Source of the DNA: DTU013 sp964512095
GTDB lineage: Bacteria > Bacillota > Clostridia > Acetivibrionales > DTU013
Assembly: GCA_964512095.1 (NCBI GenBank)
Contig: CAZEIH010000017.1
Coordinates: 1 to 64,000 of the forward strand
Direction: 5' to 3'
Length of the DNA stretch: 64,000 nt
Positions 47,181-54,189 of this stretch are shown here, piece after piece. The notes below the pieces were generated by a model. The model was not told where the DNA came from, did no database searches, and saw only the letters and a program-made list of their open reading frames with translations. The translations under genes were made by a program, and so were the position numbers. How positions within the stretch are numbered: the first letter of the stretch is position 1; every line of letters begins with the position of its first letter.

Positions 47181-48069
47181 TACTAACACTCCTGGTTTTT
47201 ACTACATCTGTATCTGCATCTGCATCCTTTTTAACTAGTGCATAAACTGTTCTAAGCATAGTCTTGATATTACCCATAAATGAAAACCTCTCAATATCAC
47301 CTAAATTGAACTTCATCTTATCTGGCAACACCAGATTCATATAAACCACATCAACATCAGCAGCAGCAGTAGCAGTAGCAGTAGCAGCAGCAGTAGCAGT
47401 AGCAGTAGCAGTAGCAGTAGTAGTAGCAGTAGCAGCAGCACCAGTAGCATCGCCAGTAGCATCACCAGTAGCACCAGTAGCACCAGTATCATCAACCTCA
47501 TAAACCCCATCAAGATTATCAGCTACTTTGAGTATACTTTCCTCATCCTTGTACTCGATACTTGCATTTGAGGTAACACCGGCTGGCAGCAGCAGAGTTG
47601 CCAGCATTTCATCGGTATACAGCTCTACATATTTGACAACCTCCGGGCGAGTACCTACAAAGCTCATATCGCCTTTAATTATATTCAAAAGCTGGGGTAT
47701 TTCGTCGAGACGATATTTTCTTAAGCTCCTGCCGATTCGGGTAATTCTCACATCGTCACTCCTTGTGACTTGTGAACCAATTTTCTCAGCATTTTTAACC
47801 ATTGTTCTAAATTTGAATATAGTAAAATGTCTTCCATATTGGGTTACTCTTGTCTGCTTGAATAGTACAGAGCCTTTAGAGTCCAACCTTATGATTATAC
47901 TTAGTATTAAAAACACCGGCGACAGAAGTATCAGGAAAATAGCAGAGGTGACTATGTCAAATAACCTCTTAACGAATAAGCTTAGCTTTTTCTTTTCCAA
48001 TATGTCATAGTACCTTCTGACCTCAGTATTCTTCATGAATTCAGGCAACTTATCCCATTGTCGTAGCAT
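47170..48069 (-). CDS. initiating phosphoglycosyltransferase (PglC/WecP-type sugar transferase) with Ala/Thr insertion
   Basis: About 299 residues. One membrane segment (about 40-62) is followed by the bacterial sugar-transferase core: FKQTRVTQYGRHFTIFKFRTM and LRKYRLDEIPQLLNIIKG, then DMSFVGTRPEV. It transfers the first sugar phosphate to undecaprenyl phosphate. Unlike relatives, it carries a ~48-residue Ala/Thr/Gly/Asp run (residues about 194-241 from this start) between NLDGVYEVDD and VYMNLVLPDKMKFN, which are normally almost adjacent. Start is ambiguous: ATG at 48069, or GTG at 48072 or 48084; ribosome-site spacing does not decide. Confidence 0.9.
   Translation of the reverse strand: MLRQWDKLPEFMKNTEVRRYYDILEKKKLSLFVKRLFDIVTSAIFLILLSPVFLILSIIIRLDSKGSVLFKQTRVTQYGRHFTIFKFRTMVKNAEKIGSQVTRSDDVRITRIGRSLRKYRLDEIPQLLNIIKGDMSFVGTRPEVVKYVELYTDEMLATLLLPAGVTSNASIEYKDEESILKVADNLDGVYEVDDTGATGATGDATGDATGAAATATTTATATATATAAATATATAAADVDVVYMNLVLPDKMKFNLGDIERFSFMGNIKTMLRTVYALVKKDADADTDVVKTRSVSSEN
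47347..47490. repeat. in-frame GCT/ACT triplet repeat inside the phosphoglycosyltransferase gene
   Basis: About 144 bases of AGC/AGT-type triplets on the plus strand (AGCAGT hexamers dominate), read on the minus strand as alternating Ala and Thr codons, with Gly/Asp codons at one end. All units are multiples of three, so length change keeps the frame. A second small hexamer run (ATCTGC) lies at about 47203-47227 near the gene's 3' end. Confidence 0.92.
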
Positions 48070-48107
48070 CACCTTTATCTGCACCTCTCAACTCAATAAT
48101 TACTAGC

Positions 48108-49319
48108 TCAAAATGCCAAAATTCTTTTAAATGAGCTGCAAACATATTCCACATCATCATCACTGAGTAATGTATGCAGTGGGAGTGTAATCTCGTTTGC
48201 ATACTGCTTATAAGCATTCGGATAATCCTTTATATCAAAACCCAGGTTTTTGTAAGCAGTCATCATCGGAAGCGGCTTATAATGCACATTACACACGATG
48301 CCAGCCTGGGCCATTCTAGTAATAATGCTATTTCTTCTCTGCTCCCCTATCCATGGTAGGTTTGCTAGGTAAAGATGTCCCGAAGAAGTAAAATTTTCTC
48401 CCCTATGCTGCAAACTCACAACCCCTTTGGATAACAATGCTTCATCGTACATCTCTATAACAGCATGTCTTCTTTGCATGAGCCCTTCGTATCTACTTAG
48501 TTGCATCAAGCCAAATCCCGCCAATATATCAGTCATATTGCACTTGTATGCCGGATATATAATGTCATACTCCCATGCTCCTATTTGTGTCTTCGCCAGC
48601 GCATCCTTGGACTGCCCGTGAAGGCTCATGAGCATATACTGTTTGTATAACCATTCATCGTCAATCCCTATATCGCCACGCCAAAGTGCCGCTCCTCCCT
48701 CAGCTGTAGTCATGTTTTTTACAGCGTGAAAGGAAAAGCATGTGAAATCTGCAGCCAGACCACAATTCACATTGTTTTGTACAGCACCAAAGGCATGTGC
48801 GGCATCAGCCATTACAACCACCCTGTCCAATTGCTTCTGAAGGCTATTGTTAGCTCTGAAAATACATTTTTTACTCTCTACTGCATCATATATCGCATCA
48901 TAATCACACATCTTGCCTGCTATATCAACAGGTATAATGACCTTTGTTTTCTCATTTATAGCATCAGCCAGTCTACTGTAATCCATTTCGAATGAACCCG
49001 GTGCAAGATCCACAAAGACTATTTTTGCGCCCACATGATCTATCACTGATGCTGATGCCGAATATGTATAGGGTGTTGTTATGACCTCATCCCCAGGGCC
49101 TATTCCGAGTATGCGTAGGGTGAGCTCCATTGCTGCCGTTGCTGAATTTAGGCAGACTGCTTTATTTGATCCTACAAACTCCGAAATCCTTTGCTCTAAC
49201 AATTTAGTCCTAGGCCCGGTTGTAATCCAGCCTGATTTCATAGCCTTTATTACTCCCTCTATTTCTGCATCTGTTATGTCAGGTGGCGAAAAAGATATGC
49301 TCCTTATTTTACTATTCAT
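48108..49319 (-). CDS. DegT/DnrJ/EryC1-family sugar aminotransferase
   Basis: 403 residues, first gene of the polysaccharide operon. PLP enzyme with LNSATAAMELTLRILG, PYTYSASASVI, MADAAHAFGA and the PLP lysine in SFHAVKNMTTAEGG (about 195-208). It would aminate a UDP-4-keto-6-deoxy sugar. Combined with the PglF-like dehydratase at 57626, the GNAT at 46551 and the PglC-like transferase at 47170, it suggests a 4-amino-4,6-dideoxy-GlcNAc-type initiating sugar. The nearest ribosome site, AAGGAG, lies 15 bases upstream of the ATG, unusually far; an in-frame stop lies just upstream, so no earlier start is possible. Confidence 0.9.
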   Translation of the reverse strand: MNSKIRSISFSPPDITDAEIEGVIKAMKSGWITTGPRTKLLEQRISEFVGSNKAVCLNSATAAMELTLRILGIGPGDEVITTPYTYSASASVIDHVGAKIVFVDLAPGSFEMDYSRLADAINEKTKVIIPVDIAGKMCDYDAIYDAVESKKCIFRANNSLQKQLDRVVVMADAAHAFGAVQNNVNCGLAADFTCFSFHAVKNMTTAEGGAALWRGDIGIDDEWLYKQYMLMSLHGQSKDALAKTQIGAWEYDIIYPAYKCNMTDILAGFGLMQLSRYEGLMQRRHAVIEMYDEALLSKGVVSLQHRGENFTSSGHLYLANLPWIGEQRRNSIITRMAQAGIVCNVHYKPLPMMTAYKNLGFDIKDYPNAYKQYANEITLPLHTLLSDDDVEYVCSSFKRILAF

Positions 49320-49340
49320 ACTATTCTAAATTTTCTCCTT

Positions 49341-49417
49341 AAATCAATTCGCTTCGCTTAGGAAATAACCATTCATTGCCAATCTATACAGATCAAAATC
49401 TTCTGAAGACATAGATA
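49341..49417. repeat. dispersed palindromic repeat, copy C1 (ends conserved, middle different)
   Basis: Read on the minus strand, it begins TTTATCTATGTCTTCAGAAG and ends GCGAAGCGAATTGATTT, matching both ends of copies C3 and C4. The roughly 40 bases in between do not match and the central palindrome is missing. It lies in the polysaccharide operon leader, just before the DegT ribosome site. Confidence 0.75.
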
Positions 49418-49501
49418 AAAAGCAAAGCTTCGCTATCACATATGTCGTTGCGGGCTTTGGTATCCCTGCCCAGTGTCCATATGAGTCGGCGCCTTGCTTT
49501 T
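49413..49501 (-). promoter_or_regulatory. structured terminator-like element in the polysaccharide operon leader
   Basis: On the minus strand, bases 49501-49491 pair with 49428-49418 as an 11-bp stem (one G-U), whose 3' arm runs into TTTTT. The 62-base interior contains a second helix: CATATG (49478-49483) with CATATG (49439-49444), and within it GGGC (49468-49471) with GCCC (49452-49455). A shorter alternative hairpin near the 3' side could compete. I do not recognise a known riboswitch. Placed between the LoaP-type hairpin and the first gene, it is a candidate attenuator. Confidence 0.55.
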
Positions 49502-49512
49502 AACATTCTAAA

Positions 49513-49541
49513 CCTCCGGCAGGCCGAAACACTGGCGGAAG
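49513..49541 (-). promoter_or_regulatory. candidate LoaP recognition hairpin A (polysaccharide operon leader)
   Basis: Minus-strand RNA: stem CTTCCGCCAG / CTGCCGGAGG (49532-49541 with 49513-49522; nine of ten pairs, one G-U that only pairs in this orientation, one C-C mismatch) closing the nine-base loop TGTTTCGGC. The same loop on an unrelated stem occurs at 59898-59922 just after loaP. About 50 bases downstream of the predicted transcription start. Confidence 0.7.
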
Positions 49542-49599
49542 TCATCGAAATTTGTATGCATAAGTTCATCTTGATTGGTTAATTATTGCCTCTTATGTC

Positions 49600-49628
49600 A
49601 TTTTAATGATTATGGGGTTATTTGTCAA
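49600..49628 (-). promoter_or_regulatory. sigma-A promoter of the polysaccharide operon
   Basis: Minus strand: TTGACA (49623-49628), 17-base spacer, TAAAAT (49600-49605). Predicted start about 49593, giving a leader of about 270 bases before the DegT aminotransferase gene. Confidence 0.8.
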
Positions 49629-49792
49629 TATGCTATTTGCATAACAATTGGTTCAAAATTATTATGAAGTTTAGTATTTAAGCAGTGACATAGATAAATT
49701 TTTTTATGAATGTGCAATAATAGGTATTCCTTTTGTTGGCAATATGTATTACAATATGTATGTGTACAAATTTTGTAAACAGGAGTGGTAAA

Positions 49793-52276
49793 ATGTTTAT
49801 TTATAAGAAATTATCCTTTATTTTAATTGCTGCATTGATTTTTTCTATATTAATCCCATTTCCTGCAACAGCAAAAGAGGCTGTAGATGTAACTGAAAAA
49901 ATTCAGCTTTTAGGGAAGCCTGCTCAATCTCAGCCCTATGCTAGAAATATTTGGGACATGCAGGTCTTCAAGGGGAAGCTATACGTCTGCTGTGGCAACA
50001 GCAGCAATAATGCTCCCGCATCTAACGCAGGGCCAATTGATGTTCTTAGCTATGATTCCGTTAAAGGCATTAGTAAGGTTTATACAGTCAACGAAGAGCA
50101 GGTTGATATCTTCAGAGTCATCAACGAAGTTCTATACATTCCCGGACATGATTCAAAGGATTCCTGGGATTTTGGCAATTACTACATCTTAAGCGATAGC
50201 TGGAAGAAGGTTAGGACAATTCCACAGGGCGTCCATGTCTATGATATGGCTGGCTACAATGGAAAGCTATACGCTGCTACCGGCACCAATGGCTACAGTG
50301 AGGTGGTAGTCTCTAGCGATAACGGCCTTACCTGGAATAAAGCAGCCCCTGAGGATGGAACCATCTTTCACACCACAGGCTACAGAGCCTATACCATGTT
50401 TGAATTTAAAGATGTTTTGTATGCATCCAGCAAGTTTATGGGAGTATCAAGCAATTGCAATAACATGCTAAAAATAACCAAAGAAGGTATTACTTCTATT
50501 AATGTAGAAGGTCTAAAAATGATGCCGGGGTTGCCATCGTCTACCATGTATGCCAGCTGTAAACTTATCAGACCTGTTGAGTTCAAGGATAACTTGTTGT
50601 ACATAGGCGCTGAGATACACAATGATCATCAATATATACCACTCGCTTTGTATGCTTCCAGCAATATTGGAGATGCCAGGATAATAACCCTTCCTGAAAG
50701 CACTGCTCTGCCCTATGATATTATTACACGCGATTCCCTTATATACGTTCTCGCCAGTGTTAAAGTCTCTGACAGCTCTTTTAAAAACTTAGTGTATAAG
50801 AGCACTGATTTAAATACCTGGGAGCAGGTGCTTAGCTTTAACAGTAGTGCCTTTGCCCGATCCTTTGAAGAAATAAATGGTGATTTCTTCTTTGGACTTG
50901 GCTGTGACACGGCTTATATGCCTGAATCATCGGGTAATATATTGAAGGTAAGTAAGTCCGCATATGCACCTACTCAAGTAGTGCAAGCTGTGACCAAGCA
51001 GGAGCAGGAGCCTGCGCTTAAAACTCAGTCAGAAGCCAACTCTGGGACGAAGACGGAGGCTAAATCGGAAACCAAGACTAAATCTGAAACCACATCGGCA
51101 GCTAAGTCGGAAACCAAGGCAGAGACCAAATCTGAGACCACATCAGTAGCTAAGTCGGAGGCGAAGTCCGAGACTAAATCAGAAACCATGGCAGAGACCA
51201 AATCAGAAACCAAGGCCGAGACTAAATCTGAGGCCACATCGGTAGCTAAGTCAGAGGCGAAGTCCGATACTAAATCAGAAACCATGGCTGAGACCAAATC
51301 AGAAACCAAGGCCGAGACTAAATCTGAGGCCACATCTGTTGCTAAGTCAGAGGCGAAGTCCGATACTAAATCAGAGACCACATTGGTAGCTAAGTCGGAG
51401 GCGAAGTCCGATACTAAATCTATTGAAGAAACCGCGACGATTGGCACCACAGAAAACAATACGCAAGCTAATAACCCTACCTCATCAAAATCCTCGACTG
51501 AGGTCAGTAGAAGCAGCAGGCAGTCATTTGCTAACTCTTCTTCAATAAATGTAAGCAGCAAGCTTATGTCAACCGGCATTCAGCTAACTAAGCCCATTAC
51601 CGCCAATACATCAGAACTCCAGATATTCGGTAGTACCTTGTATCTTTTACAAGAAAACACCTCTGAGCCAAGTATCATTGGTATAGATCTTGCCAAAGGC
51701 GCATTGATTAGTAATGCTGCAGCTGATTCCACCTATAAAAAGAACCAATTAGCGAATAATAAATCTCATACAACCAAAGAAAATATGGAGTCCTTAAAAT
51801 TAGCAGTTACGAACATGTTACCTGTTTTGTCGGTCTATAACTCTATAGACATATTCAAAGCTATAAAAACTGAAGGCTATGAAATATATATTCCAGCTAA
51901 GAAAACAATTAGAAAACGGGTCGCCTCCATCGGTTTATACGTTACATCCTTAGGAGGCTCTTCAGGAGACTCTTCAGGAGGTTCTTCACGCCGCATTAAC
52001 TTCAACAGCTCTGATGCAAAGCCCTGTGACATAATTATCCGAGATTCCGATGTCTATGTGTTGGCAGTGGAGGAATACGAAGACAATACCTTCAGAAGCA
52101 TTGTTTGTCAAAGTAGAGATTTAGTTAACTGGACAGAGCTATTTGTTTTTACCAATGAAGCACCTGCAGTATCATTTGAGGAACACAATGGTGATTTCTA
52201 CTTCGTACTTAACTGCGATGAAAAAAATAAATCTGCGTCAAATAAACTAATGAAGGTTAGTAGAAATGATTATTAA
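49793..52276 (+). CDS. secreted protein: beta-propeller-like domain, Lys/Ser/Glu/Thr repeat linker, duplicated C-terminal module
   Basis: 827 residues from the ATG at 49793 (GGAG seven bases upstream; an open frame to 49733 is rejected). A signal peptide is clear (YKKLSFILIAALIFSIL, cleavage near ATA-K). Residues about 30-395 are repeated beta strands with KLYVCCG, NGKLYAATG, FKDVLYASS-type blades, like an atypical beta-propeller. Residues about 420-545 are a low-complexity linker of KSE/ETK repeats. The C-terminal ~90 residues (DIIIRDSDVYVLA, FEEHNGDFYFVLNCD) repeat the last blade of the first domain (DIITRDSLIYVLA, FEEINGDFFFGLGCD). No anchor motif. Stands alone on the plus strand between the two polysaccharide loci; its stop overlaps the convergent peptidase gene. 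Confidence 0.75.
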   Translation: MFIYKKLSFILIAALIFSILIPFPATAKEAVDVTEKIQLLGKPAQSQPYARNIWDMQVFKGKLYVCCGNSSNNAPASNAGPIDVLSYDSVKGISKVYTVNEEQVDIFRVINEVLYIPGHDSKDSWDFGNYYILSDSWKKVRTIPQGVHVYDMAGYNGKLYAATGTNGYSEVVVSSDNGLTWNKAAPEDGTIFHTTGYRAYTMFEFKDVLYASSKFMGVSSNCNNMLKITKEGITSINVEGLKMMPGLPSSTMYASCKLIRPVEFKDNLLYIGAEIHNDHQYIPLALYASSNIGDARIITLPESTALPYDIITRDSLIYVLASVKVSDSSFKNLVYKSTDLNTWEQVLSFNSSAFARSFEEINGDFFFGLGCDTAYMPESSGNILKVSKSAYAPTQVVQAVTKQEQEPALKTQSEANSGTKTEAKSETKTKSETTSAAKSETKAETKSETTSVAKSEAKSETKSETMAETKSETKAETKSEATSVAKSEAKSDTKSETMAETKSETKAETKSEATSVAKSEAKSDTKSETTLVAKSEAKSDTKSIEETATIGTTENNTQANNPTSSKSSTEVSRSSRQSFANSSSINVSSKLMSTGIQLTKPITANTSELQIFGSTLYLLQENTSEPSIIGIDLAKGALISNAAADSTYKKNQLANNKSHTTKENMESLKLAVTNMLPVLSVYNSIDIFKAIKTEGYEIYIPAKKTIRKRVASIGLYVTSLGGSSGDSSGGSSRRINFNSSDAKPCDIIIRDSDVYVLAVEEYEDNTFRSIVCQSRDLVNWTELFVFTNEAPAVSFEEHNGDFYFVLNCDEKNKSASNKLMKVSRNDY
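51049..51423. repeat. 96-bp in-frame repeats encoding the KSE/ETK linker
   Basis: Built on AAATCNGA triplet-scale units, with a higher-order 96-base repeat (32 residues, about SVAKSEAKSDTKSETMAE continuing to KSEAT) present in two nearly identical copies plus partial ones. The frame on the opposite strand is also open, a by-product of composition. Confidence 0.88.
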
Positions 52277-52731
52277 AATAAACGCCTAAGGCGGTAATAC
52301 ATCCTCATCACCATCTTTCTGACAGGTATAATTAGAAGCCATAATCCTACTAAACATCTTAAAAGCATATTATTGCAATCAATAATATGCTTTCCCCTTC
52401 TTATCCTGGAAACAGTAGCAATCAACTGGTGAGATACAAGAGGCCCTTCTACCCACTGCTGCGCGTCACCTATTATATAAAAGCTACTCTCTTCCTTTTT
52501 CATTACTCTGTGCATTACATATTCGCCTGTCAATCGTTTAATTAGAACGATATCTCCCCTTTTCACAGAATCGTAGGAATTGCTTGCAAGCTCTACACTG
52601 TCCTTACCTTCACGTAGAAATGGATACATACTCATCCCGGTTACCGTTATCCAGGCCTTTTCACCATTATTCAGTATCTCAGCGACCAAACTAAACAGTT
52701 CTGCCGCCTTCACCTTTACAAGCTCATGCAT
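52273..52731 (-). CDS. S24/S26-type signal-peptidase-like protein in the RiPP cassette
   Basis: 152 residues. VTGMSMYPFLREGKDSVEL (about 32-50) supplies the catalytic serine (SMYP) and DIVLIKRLTGEYVMHRV (about 60-77) the lysine of the S26 dyad. A membrane-like segment lies near the C-terminus (LLRCLVGLWLLIIPV), the opposite topology from classic LepB. Such short S26-like proteins accompany peptide maturation clusters in Clostridia and may process an exported peptide. It overlaps the kinase gene by 16 bases. Its stop overlaps the stop of the plus-strand secreted protein. Confidence 0.78.
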   Translation of the reverse strand: MHELVKVKAAELFSLVAEILNNGEKAWITVTGMSMYPFLREGKDSVELASNSYDSVKRGDIVLIKRLTGEYVMHRVMKKEESSFYIIGDAQQWVEGPLVSHQLIATVSRIRRGKHIIDCNNMLLRCLVGLWLLIIPVRKMVMRMYYRLRRLF

Positions 52732-53612
52732 TTATACACCAACTCCACAGCTTCATAGTCAGGGCGGCATTGTAGCAGATAAACGGGAACTGTTTCTACC
52801 AGCTTTTCAATGACCTTAATAGTTGCCTCCATTAATCCTCCATCAAAGTATGGGAGAAAGCACCGAGGCATCAACATTTCCAGCGCTCTGGCCATATCGA
52901 GTCTTTCAATCCTATTCTCAGATGACCGGGTCAGCATCACAACACCCTCCAATGGTACCTTCAAATTAGCAAATATATCTGTTGAACCACTCCAGGGCGT
53001 ACCACACAGCATCGGCTTGCCCTCAAGGAAACGAATAACCGGTCTATCGTCATTCAAAAGTGTAACTCTGTCTCCGTACCTTTCCTTCCACAGCCCTGTA
53101 TGTGTTGACTTGCCTGTACCTGAAGGAGCAGATACAATAACACCCTTACCGTCTATTGCAAATGAGGAGGAATGTACAGTAATGCTATCCATACTAATCA
53201 TTGCGTTTCTGTATGCTATACCTGTGAGCTGAAATGTGTGGTAATCATTCCATTTGACACGTCTATTATCACTTATGGGATAAGTCAAATCAGACTCTAT
53301 GTATCTAATGGATATATTCCTCCAAAAATAATCTGCTTCAAGAATGGTGTCAAACTCCAGATTTCTTGTACTTGTCATAGCTATGAAAAAACCGTTGTCA
53401 GGAGCTTTTTTTCTATACCATCTTGATGTTTCATCAAGTATCAGATCACCATCAGGAATAACAATGTTATCCACCTTTTCCGATTTAACAATCAAATCGA
53501 CAGCTGAAGCCGACGTATCCGATGCTTCCATTTTGAATATGGCTCCTCTTTCTTCAAACAGATCGTTGGATCCTATAAATTCGACAATAATACCAGCAAT
53601 GTTGTAAAGCAA
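52716..53612 (-). CDS. HPr-kinase-like serine kinase of the peptide-modification type
   Basis: 298 residues. The C-terminal half is HPrK-like: VIVSAPSGTGKSTHTGLW carries the P-loop (about 152-169), VTLLNDDRPVIR the conserved DD, and CGTPWSGSTDIFANLKVPL is typical of the group that includes lasso-peptide kinases. The N-terminal ~145 residues are unassigned. Relatives ThcoK/PadeK phosphorylate the C-terminal serine of lasso precursors; here both nearby precursor peptides end in serine. No HPr recognition is implied. The start is a TTG at 53612, with AGGAG nine bases upstream; a stop codon lies in frame just upstream, so it is the best choice. Confidence 0.8.
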   Translation of the reverse strand: MLYNIAGIIVEFIGSNDLFEERGAIFKMEASDTSASAVDLIVKSEKVDNIVIPDGDLILDETSRWYRKKAPDNGFFIAMTSTRNLEFDTILEADYFWRNISIRYIESDLTYPISDNRRVKWNDYHTFQLTGIAYRNAMISMDSITVHSSSFAIDGKGVIVSAPSGTGKSTHTGLWKERYGDRVTLLNDDRPVIRFLEGKPMLCGTPWSGSTDIFANLKVPLEGVVMLTRSSENRIERLDMARALEMLMPRCFLPYFDGGLMEATIKVIEKLVETVPVYLLQCRPDYEAVELVYKCMSL

Positions 53613-53690
53613 ATTTATTCACTCCTGACAATTACATAATATAATAGCTTAGAGAAATTCCCTTATGCAGGCTGAGCCTTCCTTTTGGTT

Positions 53691-53793
53691 CAGTCAATTC
53701 GCATCGCTCAGGGAGTCAGGTGGAGACTGAACTCCGCTTGACCAAGGAAGTTAATTATTGAGTTCAGCGTCTCCTGAAGACATAGATAAAGGG
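53691..53793. repeat. dispersed palindromic repeat, copy C2
   Basis: 103 bases matching C3 and C4 along the whole length but in inverted orientation. Central partial palindrome GGAG...CTCC. Lies between precursor peptide 2 and the kinase gene. Read on the plus strand it keeps the same open frame as C3 (residues QVETEL, LTKEVN). Confidence 0.88.
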
Positions 53794-53847
53794 CAAAATA
53801 AAAGGGATTGTACAATTAACAACCCCCCATTAAAGACATACATAATA

Positions 53848-53976
53848 TTAGGAATTCAAACCTACCCAGGTATTATACTCTGCAGAGCAAGCCCCATCAT
53901 AGTATGTACATGTACAAACTCTCTCATCTGCGCGTAGTTCTACACAGTTTATTTCGGGAGCAACATATTTTTTCAT
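53848..53976 (-). CDS. RiPP precursor peptide 2 (short cysteine-containing peptide)
   Basis: 42 residues, too short for the usual ORF cut-off. The leader reads MKKYVAPEINCVELRADER, aligning with the neighbouring precursor: both share MKxYVxP and CVELRxxER. The remaining core has three cysteines (CTC, then C after YYDGA), an aromatic pair YY, and ends VGLNS with a C-terminal serine. AGAGGTG lies seven bases upstream of the ATG. The YxxP motif at residues 4-7 is the element by which lasso-type leaders bind PqqD-like RRE domains. It is directly downstream of precursor 1 and the radical SAM gene. Confidence 0.75.
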   Translation of the reverse strand: MKKYVAPEINCVELRADERVCTCTYYDGACSAEYNTWVGLNS

Positions 53977-54012
53977 TGTTTTTCACCTCTTTCCTCTTCA
54001 AGTTTGTATTTC

Positions 54013-54159
54013 TCACGAATCGCTAAGGGCTATAAGACCAACCATTGTGGGAATGTTTTGAACCTCCCATGTAGTACAACTTCCTGTGCAATTGCTGGCT
54101 ATACGCTCCTCAACTCTTAGCTCTACACATGATAGTGTAGGTGTAACATATGCTTTCAT
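54013..54159 (-). CDS. RiPP precursor peptide 1 (short cysteine-containing peptide)
   Basis: 48 residues. Leader MKAYVTPTLSCVELRVEER, then a core with two cysteines in CTGSC followed by TTW, and a hydrophobic tail with VGL ending LSDS, again a C-terminal serine. GGAGG is seven bases upstream of the ATG. Conserved with precursor 2 at the leader (MKxYVxP, CVELR, ER) but with a different core, the pattern expected of paralogous modified-peptide precursors. It begins 30 bases after the radical SAM stop codon. The cysteine at residue 11 is conserved in both leaders. Confidence 0.77.
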   Translation of the reverse strand: MKAYVTPTLSCVELRVEERIASNCTGSCTTWEVQNIPTMVGLIALSDS

Positions 54160-54189
54160 CTGGAACCCTCCTTTCCATAATTTTTAAAA

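Noticed and set aside
49413..49501. Known c-di-GMP or other standard riboswitch
   Set aside because: GCAAAGC-like strings occur but the conserved core and tetraloop receptor of c-di-GMP-I, and the consensus of other classes I know, are missing.
51025..51579. A 184-codon open frame opposite the KSE repeat region
   Set aside because: It mirrors the repeat composition of the plus-strand secreted protein, has no ribosome site and a low-complexity Ser/Asp/Leu/Val translation.
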